A stretch of 64,000 nt of DNA from Bacteroidetes bacterium GWC2_46_850 (GTDB lineage: Bacteria > Bacteroidota > Bacteroidia > Bacteroidales > Dysgonomonadaceae), in contig MENQ01000012.1 in assembly GCA_001768325.1 (NCBI GenBank), positions 1 through 64,000 on the forward strand, written 5' to 3'. A model generated the notes under the pieces. That model had not been told where the DNA came from. It worked only from the letters and a program-made list of their open reading frames with translations, and searched no databases. A program made the position numbers and the translations under genes. This document shows, one piece after another, positions 15,439 through 23,820 of this stretch; the stretch's first letter is position 1; the number at the start of each line of letters is the position of its first letter.

Positions 15439-17703
15439 TTACATGGTCAGTACTTTTTTGGTACTAACCGTTCCCTCAATAGTTTTTACCTTTACAATAT
15501 ATACTCCGCCTGGTAGATGAGCCGTTGAATACGATGCTCTGTTGATACTCTTGTCTGCGCTCTCCTGATGAATTTTTAGTCCCGATGAATAAAATATCTC
15601 CCATTGAAGGAGATCGCGGTTTGATTCAATAAAGATTCGTTTCACTTCACCTGAATAATACACTTTCATTTCAGGTTTCTCAATCGGTGGTTCTACCACG
15701 GTTGTTCCACGACCAACTACATAGGGAGCTATCAGCAAAGATGTATTGACGGGATTCTCCAGGTTTTCCGATGACCTTACCCATCCGGTAATGTTTTTCA
15801 TCCATGCGGTGGAAATGATACCCGCGCCCAATTTCCTGGGTTCGGTATTAAAGGCTGAAAAGCCGGCAGGCACTCCGTTTGCGTCGGAGTAGGCAATATA
15901 GAATGATCCCGTCACCGTGACCGGATTGGTAAACCCGATATAATTCTCTACATTGTGCCTCATGTCGCGTTGAGTCTGCGAGAAGCTACCATTGCTGTAG
16001 TAGCGGTAACTATAATCGTAGGGTTGTTCATAAAGAAGCTGCTTCGGGCCATCTTTCCCGGAATAAATCTTGATCCGGACATTCAGATTCGATGCGTTGC
16101 TGGTGGAGGGAGATGAGATAAACACACCCTGCAGCTGTGTAGCTGTACTGACATAAAACTCTTCGGCAAATTCGGTATAACCAAATGTGTTGCCCGTTGC
16201 AAACATGGGTACCGATTGAAAATATGTTTCCACAGGTATTTCGTCGGTTTTGAAGTTGTGGCTTTTGGTGAATGGTTCCGAAGCATACGGATTCAAGCCA
16301 TTCATCTGGGCGGTTTGGGAGCCTTGCGGATCGAGATAATAACTGACGGGGTTGGGATTGTCGAGAGAGCCATTTACCTGCCAGAATTTTTGTAATGAGG
16401 CATATATATCGGGTCCGCGTGTTGACGAACACTGAGAAACCCCGCCTGTAAGAGTGCCCACGATGCGTTTTCCCTTGTCGAGCAGGGGTGACCCCGAAGA
16501 CCCGCCTTCCGTGGAAGCTGTTTCCCAATCTCTCACCACCCAGAAAGAGTTTGGCTCCATATTGTATTTGGGTTCATCGAATGAACCGATACCCAATGGC
16601 CCTTCTTCGATGGCTACCTTCTTGATGCCGCCATTGGGATGATGTAATCCGTGAAAGGGGGCAGACGGAGTTGTCCCGGCATTCCATCCCAGATACCAGG
16701 GCTGATACTCTTTCGGGGGAACCTGTTTTAGTTTTAGCAGTGAGATATCATGTCGTTCACTAATCAGTACCGAATCGGCGGAAGCCATGGTCATTTGCAA
16801 TGGCCCCCTGATGTCTGTGCCACAGATTGGTGAGTTGTAATTAAAGAAAGCGACGATCCGTCCGGCTACCAGATCATATTTTTTGTTGGCCAGAAAAGAA
16901 GCATCGTAATCGTTATTCAGGCAGTGGGTGGCTGTAATAAGATAAGGAGTGCCGTCTTCAGCGGTATTGTTGATGAGTGATCCGGTACAATAGGTGGTTC
17001 CGTTGATGATAAGCGCCACCACGCCACTTCCGGCTTGGATATCCTCCGGGAAGCAGATAAGGTTGGGATGACACGAATTAGCCGGATCACGCGGTTCTGC
17101 TGCCCGGAAGATGCCCACATAATCGTGATTTACCTCTCCTATTTCAATTTCGCCCGCGAAGTCGGCCTGTAATGGTTCCTGGTACTCCACAATCAGCTCT
17201 TCACCGCCGATGGGTTGTAGGGGAAGCAGGTTTAATTCAGTGTTGTTTTCCTGTGTAAAGGAACCCAATACTTCTGTCTGATCAGCATTATAAACAAACA
17301 GTTTTGCACCGGCCGGCACATGGAATTTTGAAAAGAGTAGATTCAACGAATAGGCTCCTTTGGAACGAATACCTACCCGCCATACCTTCATGCTGCCCGA
17401 CGTAAAGATCATTCCCGAATTGTCGGGGCGGAGGTGAACGAAAAATTTGTGGGCAAACTCAAGGCTTTTAAATTGTGACTGCTCCTGTTGGGAGCGCCAT
17501 AATGCAGCCTGTTTATCGAAAGAGGGCATTTCCACGAACAGATCGGCCACAGGCACTACAGCCCTTGCTATTGCACCGGCCTGGAGAGACAGTGGCCTTC
17601 CCCCATGGCTTATCTGGCCCGGAGCAACATGGAAAATGAAACTGAAGGCGATGAAGAGGGTACACTTCAGGAGCGTGTCGAATGCATTGTGCTGGCTGGT
17701 CAT
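15439..17703 (-). CDS. Secreted lysyl-endopeptidase-like serine protease with type IX sorting tail
   Basis: A 754-residue exported trypsin-fold protease. After a signal peptide (about 10-29) comes a beta-rich pro-region. The catalytic triad is visible: His260 in ITATHC, Asp319 in ERHDISLL, and Ser403 in TEGGSSGSP. This layout resembles Achromobacter/Lysobacter lysyl endopeptidase (S1). Residues about 490-660 look like a beta-sandwich region. The last 80 residues end LPGGVYIVKVKT...KKVLTM, typical of type A C-terminal sorting domains of the type IX secretion system, so the enzyme is probably secreted or surface-anchored. Lys specificity is inferred from family resemblance only. Confidence 0.87.
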   Translation of the reverse strand: MTSQHNAFDTLLKCTLFIAFSFIFHVAPGQISHGGRPLSLQAGAIARAVVPVADLFVEMPSFDKQAALWRSQQEQSQFKSLEFAHKFFVHLRPDNSGMIFTSGSMKVWRVGIRSKGAYSLNLLFSKFHVPAGAKLFVYNADQTEVLGSFTQENNTELNLLPLQPIGGEELIVEYQEPLQADFAGEIEIGEVNHDYVGIFRAAEPRDPANSCHPNLICFPEDIQAGSGVVALIINGTTYCTGSLINNTAEDGTPYLITATHCLNNDYDASFLANKKYDLVAGRIVAFFNYNSPICGTDIRGPLQMTMASADSVLISERHDISLLKLKQVPPKEYQPWYLGWNAGTTPSAPFHGLHHPNGGIKKVAIEEGPLGIGSFDEPKYNMEPNSFWVVRDWETASTEGGSSGSPLLDKGKRIVGTLTGGVSQCSSTRGPDIYASLQKFWQVNGSLDNPNPVSYYLDPQGSQTAQMNGLNPYASEPFTKSHNFKTDEIPVETYFQSVPMFATGNTFGYTEFAEEFYVSTATQLQGVFISSPSTSNASNLNVRIKIYSGKDGPKQLLYEQPYDYSYRYYSNGSFSQTQRDMRHNVENYIGFTNPVTVTGSFYIAYSDANGVPAGFSAFNTEPRKLGAGIISTAWMKNITGWVRSSENLENPVNTSLLIAPYVVGRGTTVVEPPIEKPEMKVYYSGEVKRIFIESNRDLLQWEIFYSSGLKIHQESADKSINRASYSTAHLPGGVYIVKVKTIEGTVSTKKVLTM

Positions 17704-17731
17704 GCGTAAATGGAAAATTCGGTTCTTTCTG

Positions 17732-17739
17732 CAAATGTA
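17732..17739 (-). promoter_or_regulatory. Promoter -7 element of the secreted protease gene
   Basis: CAAATGTA on the plus strand reads TACATTTG on the minus strand, an exact TAnnTTTG match 28 bp before the start codon. Confidence 0.6.
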
Positions 17740-17760
17740 CGTTTTTTCAGGAAATAGGCC

Positions 17761-17768
17761 TACTTTTG
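17761..17768 (+). promoter_or_regulatory. Promoter -7 element of the TIGR02757 gene
   Basis: TACTTTTG matches TAnnTTTG exactly, 18 bp before ATG 17787. With the element at 17732-17739 it makes a compact divergent promoter pair. It also rules out the longer reading of the downstream gene, which would start upstream of the promoter. Confidence 0.65.
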
Positions 17769-17786
17769 CAGGAAGATTTCTTGTAT

Positions 17787-18548
17787 ATGCATCATTTAAA
17801 AAGGTTTCTCGACGAAAAGGCAGATCAATACAATAATCCGCTCTTCATTGAAAAGGATCCAATCGTGATACCCCATCTTTTTTCCGGTCAGCAGGACCGA
17901 GAAATTATGGGTTTTTTTGCAGCTACGCTGGCATGGGGACAACGAAAGACAATCATTTCCAAATGTCGTGAACTGGCTCACAGGTTGGGAAATGAACCCC
18001 ATCGATTCGTGATGGAGCACAGTGAACAAGATGTGAAGCAACTGCTGGGCTTCAGGCACCGCACTTTTAATGATACCGATCTGTTATATTTTGTAGATTT
18101 TTTTCGCCGTCATTATCAACAGCATGGGAGTATGGAAAGTGCTTTTCTGCATGAGGACAGATTTTTGAGCGTGGAAGAATCATTGATTCATTTTGAGCGC
18201 TACTTCTTCAATCATCCCAACGCCCCGCATCGTACCCGGAAGCATGTGGCGACACCCGCTCGCAACGCTGCTTGTAAACGATTGAATATGTTTTTGAGAT
18301 GGATGGTCAGGAAGGATGAGAAAGGAGTGGACTTCGGTTTGTGGAAAAAGATTCCGCAGTCTGCTCTTATTTGTCCCATCGATTTGCACGTGGACAGAAC
18401 AGCCCGGCACCTCGGGTTGATCACACGCAAACAGACCGACTGGAAGACAGCGCTTGAACTGACCCGAAATCTCCGGGAAATGGATGCCGATGATCCGGTA
18501 AAATATGACTTTGCCTTGTTTGGATTATCTGTAGAAAACAAATTGTGA
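17787..18548 (+). CDS. TIGR02757 family protein
   Basis: A 253-residue cytoplasmic protein of the TIGR02757/DUF2400 family, common in Bacteroidetes and of unknown function. It is rich in aromatic and basic residues. Visible features are TLAWGQRKTI near 50, a central FLRWMVRKD, and CPIDLHVDRTARHLGL near 195-210, which recalls the helix-hairpin-helix neighbourhood of the DNA-glycosylase fold, though I cannot show that here. Start chosen at ATG 17787 (MHHLKRFLDE) because the promoter lies just upstream. It converges with prfB. Confidence 0.8.
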   Translation: MHHLKRFLDEKADQYNNPLFIEKDPIVIPHLFSGQQDREIMGFFAATLAWGQRKTIISKCRELAHRLGNEPHRFVMEHSEQDVKQLLGFRHRTFNDTDLLYFVDFFRRHYQQHGSMESAFLHEDRFLSVEESLIHFERYFFNHPNAPHRTRKHVATPARNAACKRLNMFLRWMVRKDEKGVDFGLWKKIPQSALICPIDLHVDRTARHLGLITRKQTDWKTALELTRNLREMDADDPVKYDFALFGLSVENKL

Positions 18549-18564
18549 AACCATATCAAGGTGA

Positions 18565-19678
18565 TTATTCTCCTCCGCCAAATTCCATCAAATAGGCTTT
18601 AATGAATTCATCCAGGTCACCATCCATGACACCGTTGACGTCGGATGTCTGATAATTGGTGCGATGATCTTTCACCCGACGGTCGTCGAAAACATAACTG
18701 CGGATCTGAGAACCCCACTCAATTTTCTTTTTGCCCGCCTCAATGGCCGCTTGCGCTGCACGGCGCTTTTCGAGCTCGATCTCGTAGAGTTGTGATTTGA
18801 GCAGCCTGAGCGCGTTTTCCCGATTCCCCATTTGAGAGCGGCTCTCCGTATTTTCAATCACGATCTCCTGCTCCTCACCCGTGTCGGGATCTTTATAAAG
18901 ATAGTGCAACCGCACGCCGGTCTCCACCTTGTTCACATTTTGTCCGCCTGCTCCCGATGAACGGAAGGTATCCCAACTCAGGTTGGCCTGATTTATATCA
19001 ATCTCGATGGTGTCGTCCACCAACGGAACCACAAATACCGAAGCAAAAGAGGTCATCCGTTTCCCTTGCGCATTATATGGTGATACACGTACCAGGCGGT
19101 GTACCCCATTCTCACTTTTCAGGAAGCCGTATGCCAGATCACCTTCAACCTGCAGTGTGGCCGTCTTGATGCCGGCATCATCGCCATCCTGCCAGTTGGT
19201 GACGGTTATTTTGTATTTTTTGCTTTCGCACCAGCGCTGATACATGCGAATTAACATGGAAGCCCAATCCTGACTTTCCGTTCCGCCGGCGCCGGCATTT
19301 ACTTTCAGCACCGCTCCCAGTTTGTCCTCTTCGCGTCGCAGCATATTTTTTAGTTCCAGGTCTTCAATCAGTCTGATAACCCGGATATAGTTGACATCGA
19401 CCTCTTCCTCCGAAACAATTCCTTCCTTCAGAAAGTCGAATGCAAGCTGTAACTCTTCAGCTGCCGATTTTACCTCATTGTATGCATTGATCCAAAACTT
19501 CAGATCACGCACAACCTGCATCTGGCTTTCAGCTGCTTTGGCATCGTTCCAGAAGTCGGGTGATTGGGTACGTAGTTCCTCTTCTTCGAGTTGTATTATC
19601 TTTGCATCGACGTCAAAGATACCCCCTCAGCGCCTGCTCGCGCTCCAACACATCTTTAAGTTGGTCTGCAGTAATCAT
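18565..19678 (-). CDS. prfB: Peptide chain release factor 2, with programmed +1 frameshift
   Basis: Recognises UGA and UAA stop codons and releases the peptide. The gene is in two frames. ATG 19678 opens 21 codons ending CTT (19618-19616) and an in-frame TGA (19615-19613) followed by C, with AGGGGG just upstream as the ribosome-pausing sequence. A +1 shift at CTT continues through GTC GAT GCA to the stop at 18565, giving 370 residues. SPY (about 199-201; SPF in E. coli) lies at the stop-codon contact and GGQ (about 244-246) in the catalytic loop. The shift autoregulates RF2: low RF2 lets the ribosome slip past the TGA. Confidence 0.96.
19613..19630 (-). other. prfB programmed frameshift site
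   Basis: On the minus strand this reads AGGGGGTATCTTTGA with a following C. It has the classic parts in the classic order: an SD-like purine run, a slippery CTT codon and a TGA stop in the tight TGAC context. Confidence 0.95.
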
Positions 19679-19702
19679 AATGTTCAATTTTTTTTCAGGG
19701 TG

Positions 19703-19710
19703 CAAAGATA
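19703..19710 (-). promoter_or_regulatory. Promoter -7 element of prfB
   Basis: CAAAGATA on the plus strand is TATCTTTG on the minus strand, an exact match 24 bp upstream of ATG 19678. It supports the upstream start needed for the frameshift reading. Confidence 0.65.
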
Positions 19711-19790
19711 CATGAAAAAATGATTTATCCCATAATTTTCAAATTAGACTATTTATTGTTAAAAGAGAGGTTTTATAATCTGTTTTTGTT

Positions 19791-19798
19791 TATTTTTG
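19791..19798 (+). promoter_or_regulatory. Promoter -7 element of the NlpC/P60 gene
   Basis: TATTTTTG matches TAnnTTTG exactly, 19 bp before the GTG start codon. Confidence 0.6.
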
Positions 19799-19817
19799 TG
19801 GATTCCTTAATGGTATA

Positions 19818-20609
19818 GTGGTGTATAAGAAAATAGCAGCCATCCTTTTTACAACTATTTTATTGGCTTCCTGCGGAGCCGGTAGAAATACGGTCTCCAC
19901 CCGAAAAGAATCAGCCTCCTCACTTCAAAACGAACTCATTGGCTATAGCCGGAAGTTTATTGGAAAACCTTACCGCTACGCAGGGAAGGGGCCCGGCTCA
20001 TTCGACTGTTCCGGCTTTACTTCTTTTGTTTTCAGGAAATTTGGATATAAGCTGAACTCCAGCTCGGGCGGACAGGAAAGACAATTTCCTGCGATTCGCC
20101 GAAGAGAGGATCTGCAAAAGGGCGATTTGGTTTTTTTTGAAGGCAGGAGAGGGAATGGCATTGTAGGCCACGTGGGCATCGTCACCGAGACCCGTCGTGA
20201 TGGAACATTCCGATTTATACATGCCTCTACCAACTTCGGGGTAATTGTTTCATCATCCACGGAGCCCTATTATGCATCCCGTTATCTTCGTGGGGGTAGG
20301 GTATTGGAAGAGACAGATGATCTGATGCCGGAGCAAACCGAAAACAGAACCCCCAAAAGATTGGAAGCAAAAAATGCATTTGTTAAGGAACCGCCAGTCA
20401 CAACATCCCTGATAACCGAAGACAACCCGAGCCAAACGGTAATACTTACCCAAAGCGATCCGGATAAAAATAGGCCACTGAAGAATAGACATGCCGCCGA
20501 TACACGGAATGAACAACGTAATAATCCTGTTTCTCCCACAAATAATAATGTGATCCTAAGGAGGGATCCTGCCGATATTCCGGAACCTGAAGTGGTGGAC
20601 GTCGAATAA
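19818..20609 (+). CDS. NlpC/P60 (C40) cell-wall peptidase, lipoprotein
   Basis: Exported cysteine peptidase expected to cut peptide stems in peptidoglycan. It is 263 residues: lipoprotein signal with lipobox LASC (lipid-anchored Cys19), NlpC/P60 domain about 40-155 with catalytic Cys64 in FDCSGF, His118 in GHVGIV and His135 in FIHAST. A polar tail of about 100 residues, rich in Asn, Pro and Thr, follows and looks disordered. The start is GTG (19818, with another GTG next to it); the only nearby ATG (19810) meets a stop codon at once. No operon partner is obvious: the HAD gene starts 32 bp later. Confidence 0.9.
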   Translation: MVYKKIAAILFTTILLASCGAGRNTVSTRKESASSLQNELIGYSRKFIGKPYRYAGKGPGSFDCSGFTSFVFRKFGYKLNSSSGGQERQFPAIRRREDLQKGDLVFFEGRRGNGIVGHVGIVTETRRDGTFRFIHASTNFGVIVSSSTEPYYASRYLRGGRVLEETDDLMPEQTENRTPKRLEAKNAFVKEPPVTTSLITEDNPSQTVILTQSDPDKNRPLKNRHAADTRNEQRNNPVSPTNNNVILRRDPADIPEPEVVDVE

Positions 20610-20641
20610 AATAAACCATTTTTTTATCGTGTTACAATCGT

Positions 20642-21247
20642 ATGAAAAAACTGAAAAATATAATTTTTGATTTTGGAGGAGTGTTGATCGACTGGAATCC
20701 GGTATATCTCTATCGGAAAGTTTTTGACAGGGTGGAGGAGATGGATTTTTTTCTGGAGAACATATGCAGGTACGACTGGAACCTGTTGCAGGATGAGGGG
20801 CGTCCGCTGGCTGAAGGTACCCGCCTTTTGCAGGAAAAATTTCCGGCATATACCGATGAGATAGCCATGTATTACGGTCGGTGGGAAGAGATGCTGGGCG
20901 GTACCTACGACGAGAATACGAACCTGATCGGACCGCTGAAAGAAAGATATAAGGTATACGGACTTACCAACTGGTCGGCAGAAACATTGCCTCTGGCCAT
21001 GAAACGGTATGATTTTTTTCAGGAGCTGGACGGAATTGTGGTATCGGGTGAAGAGAAAATGGTAAAACCCGACAGAAGGTTATACGAAGTCCTGTTAGAG
21101 CGATACGCTCTTCGAGCCGAAGAATCACTTTTCATTGATGACAACGCGGCAAACATTGAAACGGCCCGCGAATTGGGTTTTCAGGTTATACATTTTACCG
21201 GAGGCCTGAATCTGAAACAACGGTTGCGTGAAAACGGCATCCTGTAA
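20642..21247 (+). CDS. HAD-like hydrolase, YihX type
   Basis: A 201-residue haloacid-dehalogenase-superfamily phosphatase. Motif I is FDFGGVL (nucleophile Asp10; the usual second Asp is Gly12, as in the YihX subgroup). Motif II is GLTNWS, motif III has Lys in KPDRRLYEVLL, and motif IV is FIDDNAAN. The cap is the small helical type. YihX of E. coli is a glucose-1-phosphate phosphatase, but the substrate here cannot be told from sequence. It follows the NlpC/P60 gene by 32 bp and may be co-transcribed. Confidence 0.85.
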   Translation: MKKLKNIIFDFGGVLIDWNPVYLYRKVFDRVEEMDFFLENICRYDWNLLQDEGRPLAEGTRLLQEKFPAYTDEIAMYYGRWEEMLGGTYDENTNLIGPLKERYKVYGLTNWSAETLPLAMKRYDFFQELDGIVVSGEEKMVKPDRRLYEVLLERYALRAEESLFIDDNAANIETARELGFQVIHFTGGLNLKQRLRENGIL

Positions 21248-21354
21248 TATCTGATTCTTCAACGATCTTTAAGATTTATTAGTTTCCATCTCAAAACAAT
21301 GATAATAAGGTGCTGTTGTAACGGTATTGTCATAACAATTAATCTTTGCGCAAG

Positions 21355-22200
21355 ATGGAAAAAAAAATTAGACCCGAACAGCAGCAACGGCGTCCCGGTA
21401 AAGAAGACAAAATGAAGCCGGTGCCTGATTCTGAGCCATTGCACAGCAATCAAAAATTAAAAGATAAAGTGGCGTTAATTACCGGTGGTGATAGTGGTAT
21501 TGGCAAAGCTACCGCATTACTTTTGGCCTTTCACGGAGCGAATATTGCAATTGCCAATCTGAGCGAGACGGAAGACGCCCGCGATACCCGAAAAGAGATC
21601 GAAGAGATGGGACGGCAATGTTTGCTGATAAAAGGTGATCTCTCGGAAGAGGCGAATTGCAGGAAAGCGGTAGAGAAGACAATCGATCGGTTTTCGCAGC
21701 TCGATATCCTGATCAATAATGCGGCCCTTCACTGGGAAAAAGAGGCCATTGAGGATATTACGACTGAACAATTGGAGCGGACATTCTATACCAATTTTTT
21801 TTCTTATTTCTGGGTAACCAAATACGCAATGCCGCACCTGAAAGAGGGGAGTACCATCGTGAATACCGCATCCGTGACAGCGTACAGGGGAAGTCCGAAG
21901 CTAATCGATTATGCCGCTTCAAAAGGGGCCATTGTCTCTTTTACGCGCAGCCTGGCCCAAAACCTGGCTGCAAAAAAAATAAGGGTGAATGCCGTGGCTC
22001 CTGGTCCGATCTGGACACCATTGATTGCGTCGACTTTTGATAAGGAGAAAGTGGCAAAGTTCGGCAGCGATAAGCCGATGGGTCGTGCAGGACAACCCAA
22101 CGAGGTGGCAACCTGTTTTCTTTTTCTTGTCAGTGATGATTCCAGTTATATGTCGGGGCAGTGCCTGCATCCCAACGGTGGGGAAATCATCAACGGCTAG
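21355..22200 (+). CDS. SDR family oxidoreductase (YghA/glucose dehydrogenase-like)
   Basis: Short-chain dehydrogenase of 281 residues from ATG 21355 (MEKKIRPEQQQ). The N-terminal tail of about 35 polar residues is typical of the YghA/GsiB-like subgroup. Rossmann motif GGDSGIGKA near residue 45, NNAA in the middle, the catalytic Ser in NTASVTAY and YAASK (Tyr, Lys) about 12 residues on. The C-terminus is MSGQCLHPNGGEIING. Relatives are often general-stress oxidoreductases; the substrate is unknown. A near-match -7 element (AATCTTTG) ends only 6 bp before the start codon. A strong terminator follows. Confidence 0.88.
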   Translation: MEKKIRPEQQQRRPGKEDKMKPVPDSEPLHSNQKLKDKVALITGGDSGIGKATALLLAFHGANIAIANLSETEDARDTRKEIEEMGRQCLLIKGDLSEEANCRKAVEKTIDRFSQLDILINNAALHWEKEAIEDITTEQLERTFYTNFFSYFWVTKYAMPHLKEGSTIVNTASVTAYRGSPKLIDYAASKGAIVSFTRSLAQNLAAKKIRVNAVAPGPIWTPLIASTFDKEKVAKFGSDKPMGRAGQPNEVATCFLFLVSDDSSYMSGQCLHPNGGEIING

Positions 22201-22223
22201 ATTTGGACAATGGTTAACAAGCT

Positions 22224-22263
22224 GAAGGGTTAAAAGTGTGAATGATAATTTTAACCCTTCTTT
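22224..22263 (+). terminator. Rho-independent terminator of the SDR gene
   Basis: GAAGGGTTAAAA (22224-22235) and TTTTAACCCTTC (22249-22260) are perfect 12-bp arms with a 13-nt loop, then TTT. Being symmetric, it could work in both directions. Confidence 0.85.
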
Positions 22264-22288
22264 AACATGGCTTCTCTGTTATTCTTGC

Positions 22289-22296
22289 TAACTTTG
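22289..22296 (+). promoter_or_regulatory. Promoter -7 element upstream of the metK riboswitch
   Basis: TAACTTTG matches TAnnTTTG exactly. Transcription would start near 22302, about 10 nt before the riboswitch aptamer. Confidence 0.7.
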
Positions 22297-22310
22297 TGAT
22301 CGATTCAAAC

Positions 22311-22362
22311 CATGTGGAAAGATTTGAGCTGCTTGCAACCACAGAAAAAAATGCTAAAAAAG
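22311..22362 (+). ncRNA. SAM-II (SAM-alpha) riboswitch in the metK leader
   Basis: The RNA has the SAM-II layout. P1 is TGTGG (22313-22317) paired with CCACA (22339-22343). Its loop reads GATTTGAGCTGCTTGCAA, matching the conserved GATTT...TTGCA element, and an A-rich linker leads to ATGCTAAAAAAG with the conserved GCTAAA (22353-22358). AGC 22327-22329 can pair with GCT 22353-22355 for the pseudoknot. It lies just behind a promoter and upstream of S-adenosylmethionine synthase, so SAM would shut off its own synthesis. The aptamer ends about 146 nt before metK, farther than usual for this class. Confidence 0.8.
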
Positions 22363-22446
22363 ATTTCCTGCATTTCCTTTCTTCCTATTGTACAGTCTCC
22401 ACACAGGTTGAATAAAATAATATCAACACTTGCCTTTGTCAGGTGA
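22351..22446 (+). CDS. Possible 31-residue leader peptide overlapping the SAM-II riboswitch
   Basis: An ATG at 22351 sits inside the conserved 3' part of the riboswitch and opens 31 codons to TGA 22444-22446. The product starts [14 protein letters not shown] and ends STLAFVR. If SAM folds the pseudoknot, this start codon would be hidden, which would make the small frame the direct target of control. It is in a different frame from metK. It may equally be chance; no homologue can be checked here. Confidence 0.25.
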   Translation: MLKKISCISFLPIVQSPHRLNKIISTLAFVR

Positions 22447-22508
22447 TTTACAATTGTTTCACAGCCGAATGTAAATGCCTTGCGAAGACGACTAAACTTC
22501 TTACAAAG

Positions 22509-23813
22509 ATGAATTATTTATTTACCTCCGAGTCGGTGTCGGAAGGACACCCCGATAAAGTAGCAGATCAGATATCAGATGCTTTGCTCGACGAGTTTCT
22601 GGCGTATGACCGCAACTCCAAAGTTGCCTGTGAGACACTGGTGACTACCGGACAGGTTGTTCTGGCTGGTGAAGTGAAATCCAACACCTATGTGGATGTG
22701 GCGGAAGTGGCGCGCGATGTGATCGCCAAAATAGGATATACCAAAAGTGAATATCGATTCGAAGCGCAATCCTGCGGAGTCTTCTCCAGCATTCACGAGC
22801 AATCGGATGATATAAACCGTGGTGTGGATCAGAAAGCCGATCCCATGGATCAGGGTGCCGGTGATCAGGGAATGATGTTTGGCTATGCGACCGATGAGAC
22901 TGACAACTACATGCCGTTATCGCTCGATCTGAGCCATGCCTTACTGTTGGAACTGGCAAATATCCGCAAAAACGAATCGGAACTGATGCCTTACCTCCGT
23001 CCAGACGCAAAGTCACAGGTTACGGTGGAATATGCGGAAGATGGTACGCCGCTCCGGATAGATACCATTGTGATTTCTACCCAGCACGACGAATTTGAGA
23101 CGCCACGGCTAGACAGCAGGGAAGCAGCTCTTGAGGCGGATGAAAAGATGCGTTCCCGCATAGAGACAGACGTGCGCACGATCCTTATTCCCCGTGTACA
23201 GGCGCAGTATAAACGTAGAAAAGATATCCACAAACTTTTTGAGAAAGAAATCAAATACTACGTAAATCCCACCGGCAAATTTGTGATTGGCGGTCCGCAC
23301 GGTGATACCGGACTGACTGGCCGCAAGATTATCGTAGATACTTATGGCGGAAAAGCAGCGCATGGAGGAGGTGCTTTTTCCGGAAAAGATCCCTCGAAAG
23401 TGGATCGTTCTGCAGCCTATGCCGCACGTCATATTGCCAAAAACATGGTGGCTGCAGGTGTCGCTCCGGAGGTGCTGATTCAGCTCTCTTACGCCATCGG
23501 CATTGCTGAGCCGATGAGCATTTACGTGAATACTTACGGTAAAAGTAACGTGAATATCACCGATGCCGAGATTGCCGAAAAGATCCGTCTGTTGTTCGAC
23601 TTACGGCCCAAAGCCATTGAACAACGACTGAAACTGCGTAATCCCATCTATTTTGAAACTGCATCCTACGGTCATATGGGACGTGAGCCACGCATGGTGA
23701 AGAAATTGTTCAACTCACGCTACATGCCCGAGCCGGTAGCAATGGAGGTGGAACTGTTTACCTGGGAAAAACTGGACTATGTAGAGAAAATAAAAAAAGA
23801 ATTCGGCTTATAA
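22509..23813 (+). CDS. metK: S-adenosylmethionine synthase
   Basis: Makes S-adenosylmethionine from methionine and ATP. It is 434 residues from ATG 22509 ([17 protein letters not shown]), somewhat longer than the 384 of E. coli but usual for Bacteroidetes. Motifs: [16 protein letters not shown] near residue 15, the signature [11 protein letters not shown] near 118, and [19 protein letters not shown] near 300. An upstream in-frame extension (to 22443) has no family support. Expression is probably controlled by the SAM-II riboswitch in the leader. The inverted repeat ATTTACA/TGTAAAT (22446-22452, 22470-22476) could fold just upstream of the start. Confidence 0.96.
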   Translation: MNYLFTSESVSEGHPDKVADQISDALLDEFLAYDRNSKVACETLVTTGQVVLAGEVKSNTYVDVAEVARDVIAKIGYTKSEYRFEAQSCGVFSSIHEQSDDINRGVDQKADPMDQGAGDQGMMFGYATDETDNYMPLSLDLSHALLLELANIRKNESELMPYLRPDAKSQVTVEYAEDGTPLRIDTIVISTQHDEFETPRLDSREAALEADEKMRSRIETDVRTILIPRVQAQYKRRKDIHKLFEKEIKYYVNPTGKFVIGGPHGDTGLTGRKIIVDTYGGKAAHGGGAFSGKDPSKVDRSAAYAARHIAKNMVAAGVAPEVLIQLSYAIGIAEPMSIYVNTYGKSNVNITDAEIAEKIRLLFDLRPKAIEQRLKLRNPIYFETASYGHMGREPRMVKKLFNSRYMPEPVAMEVELFTWEKLDYVEKIKKEFGL

Positions 23814-23820
23814 AAGTAGG

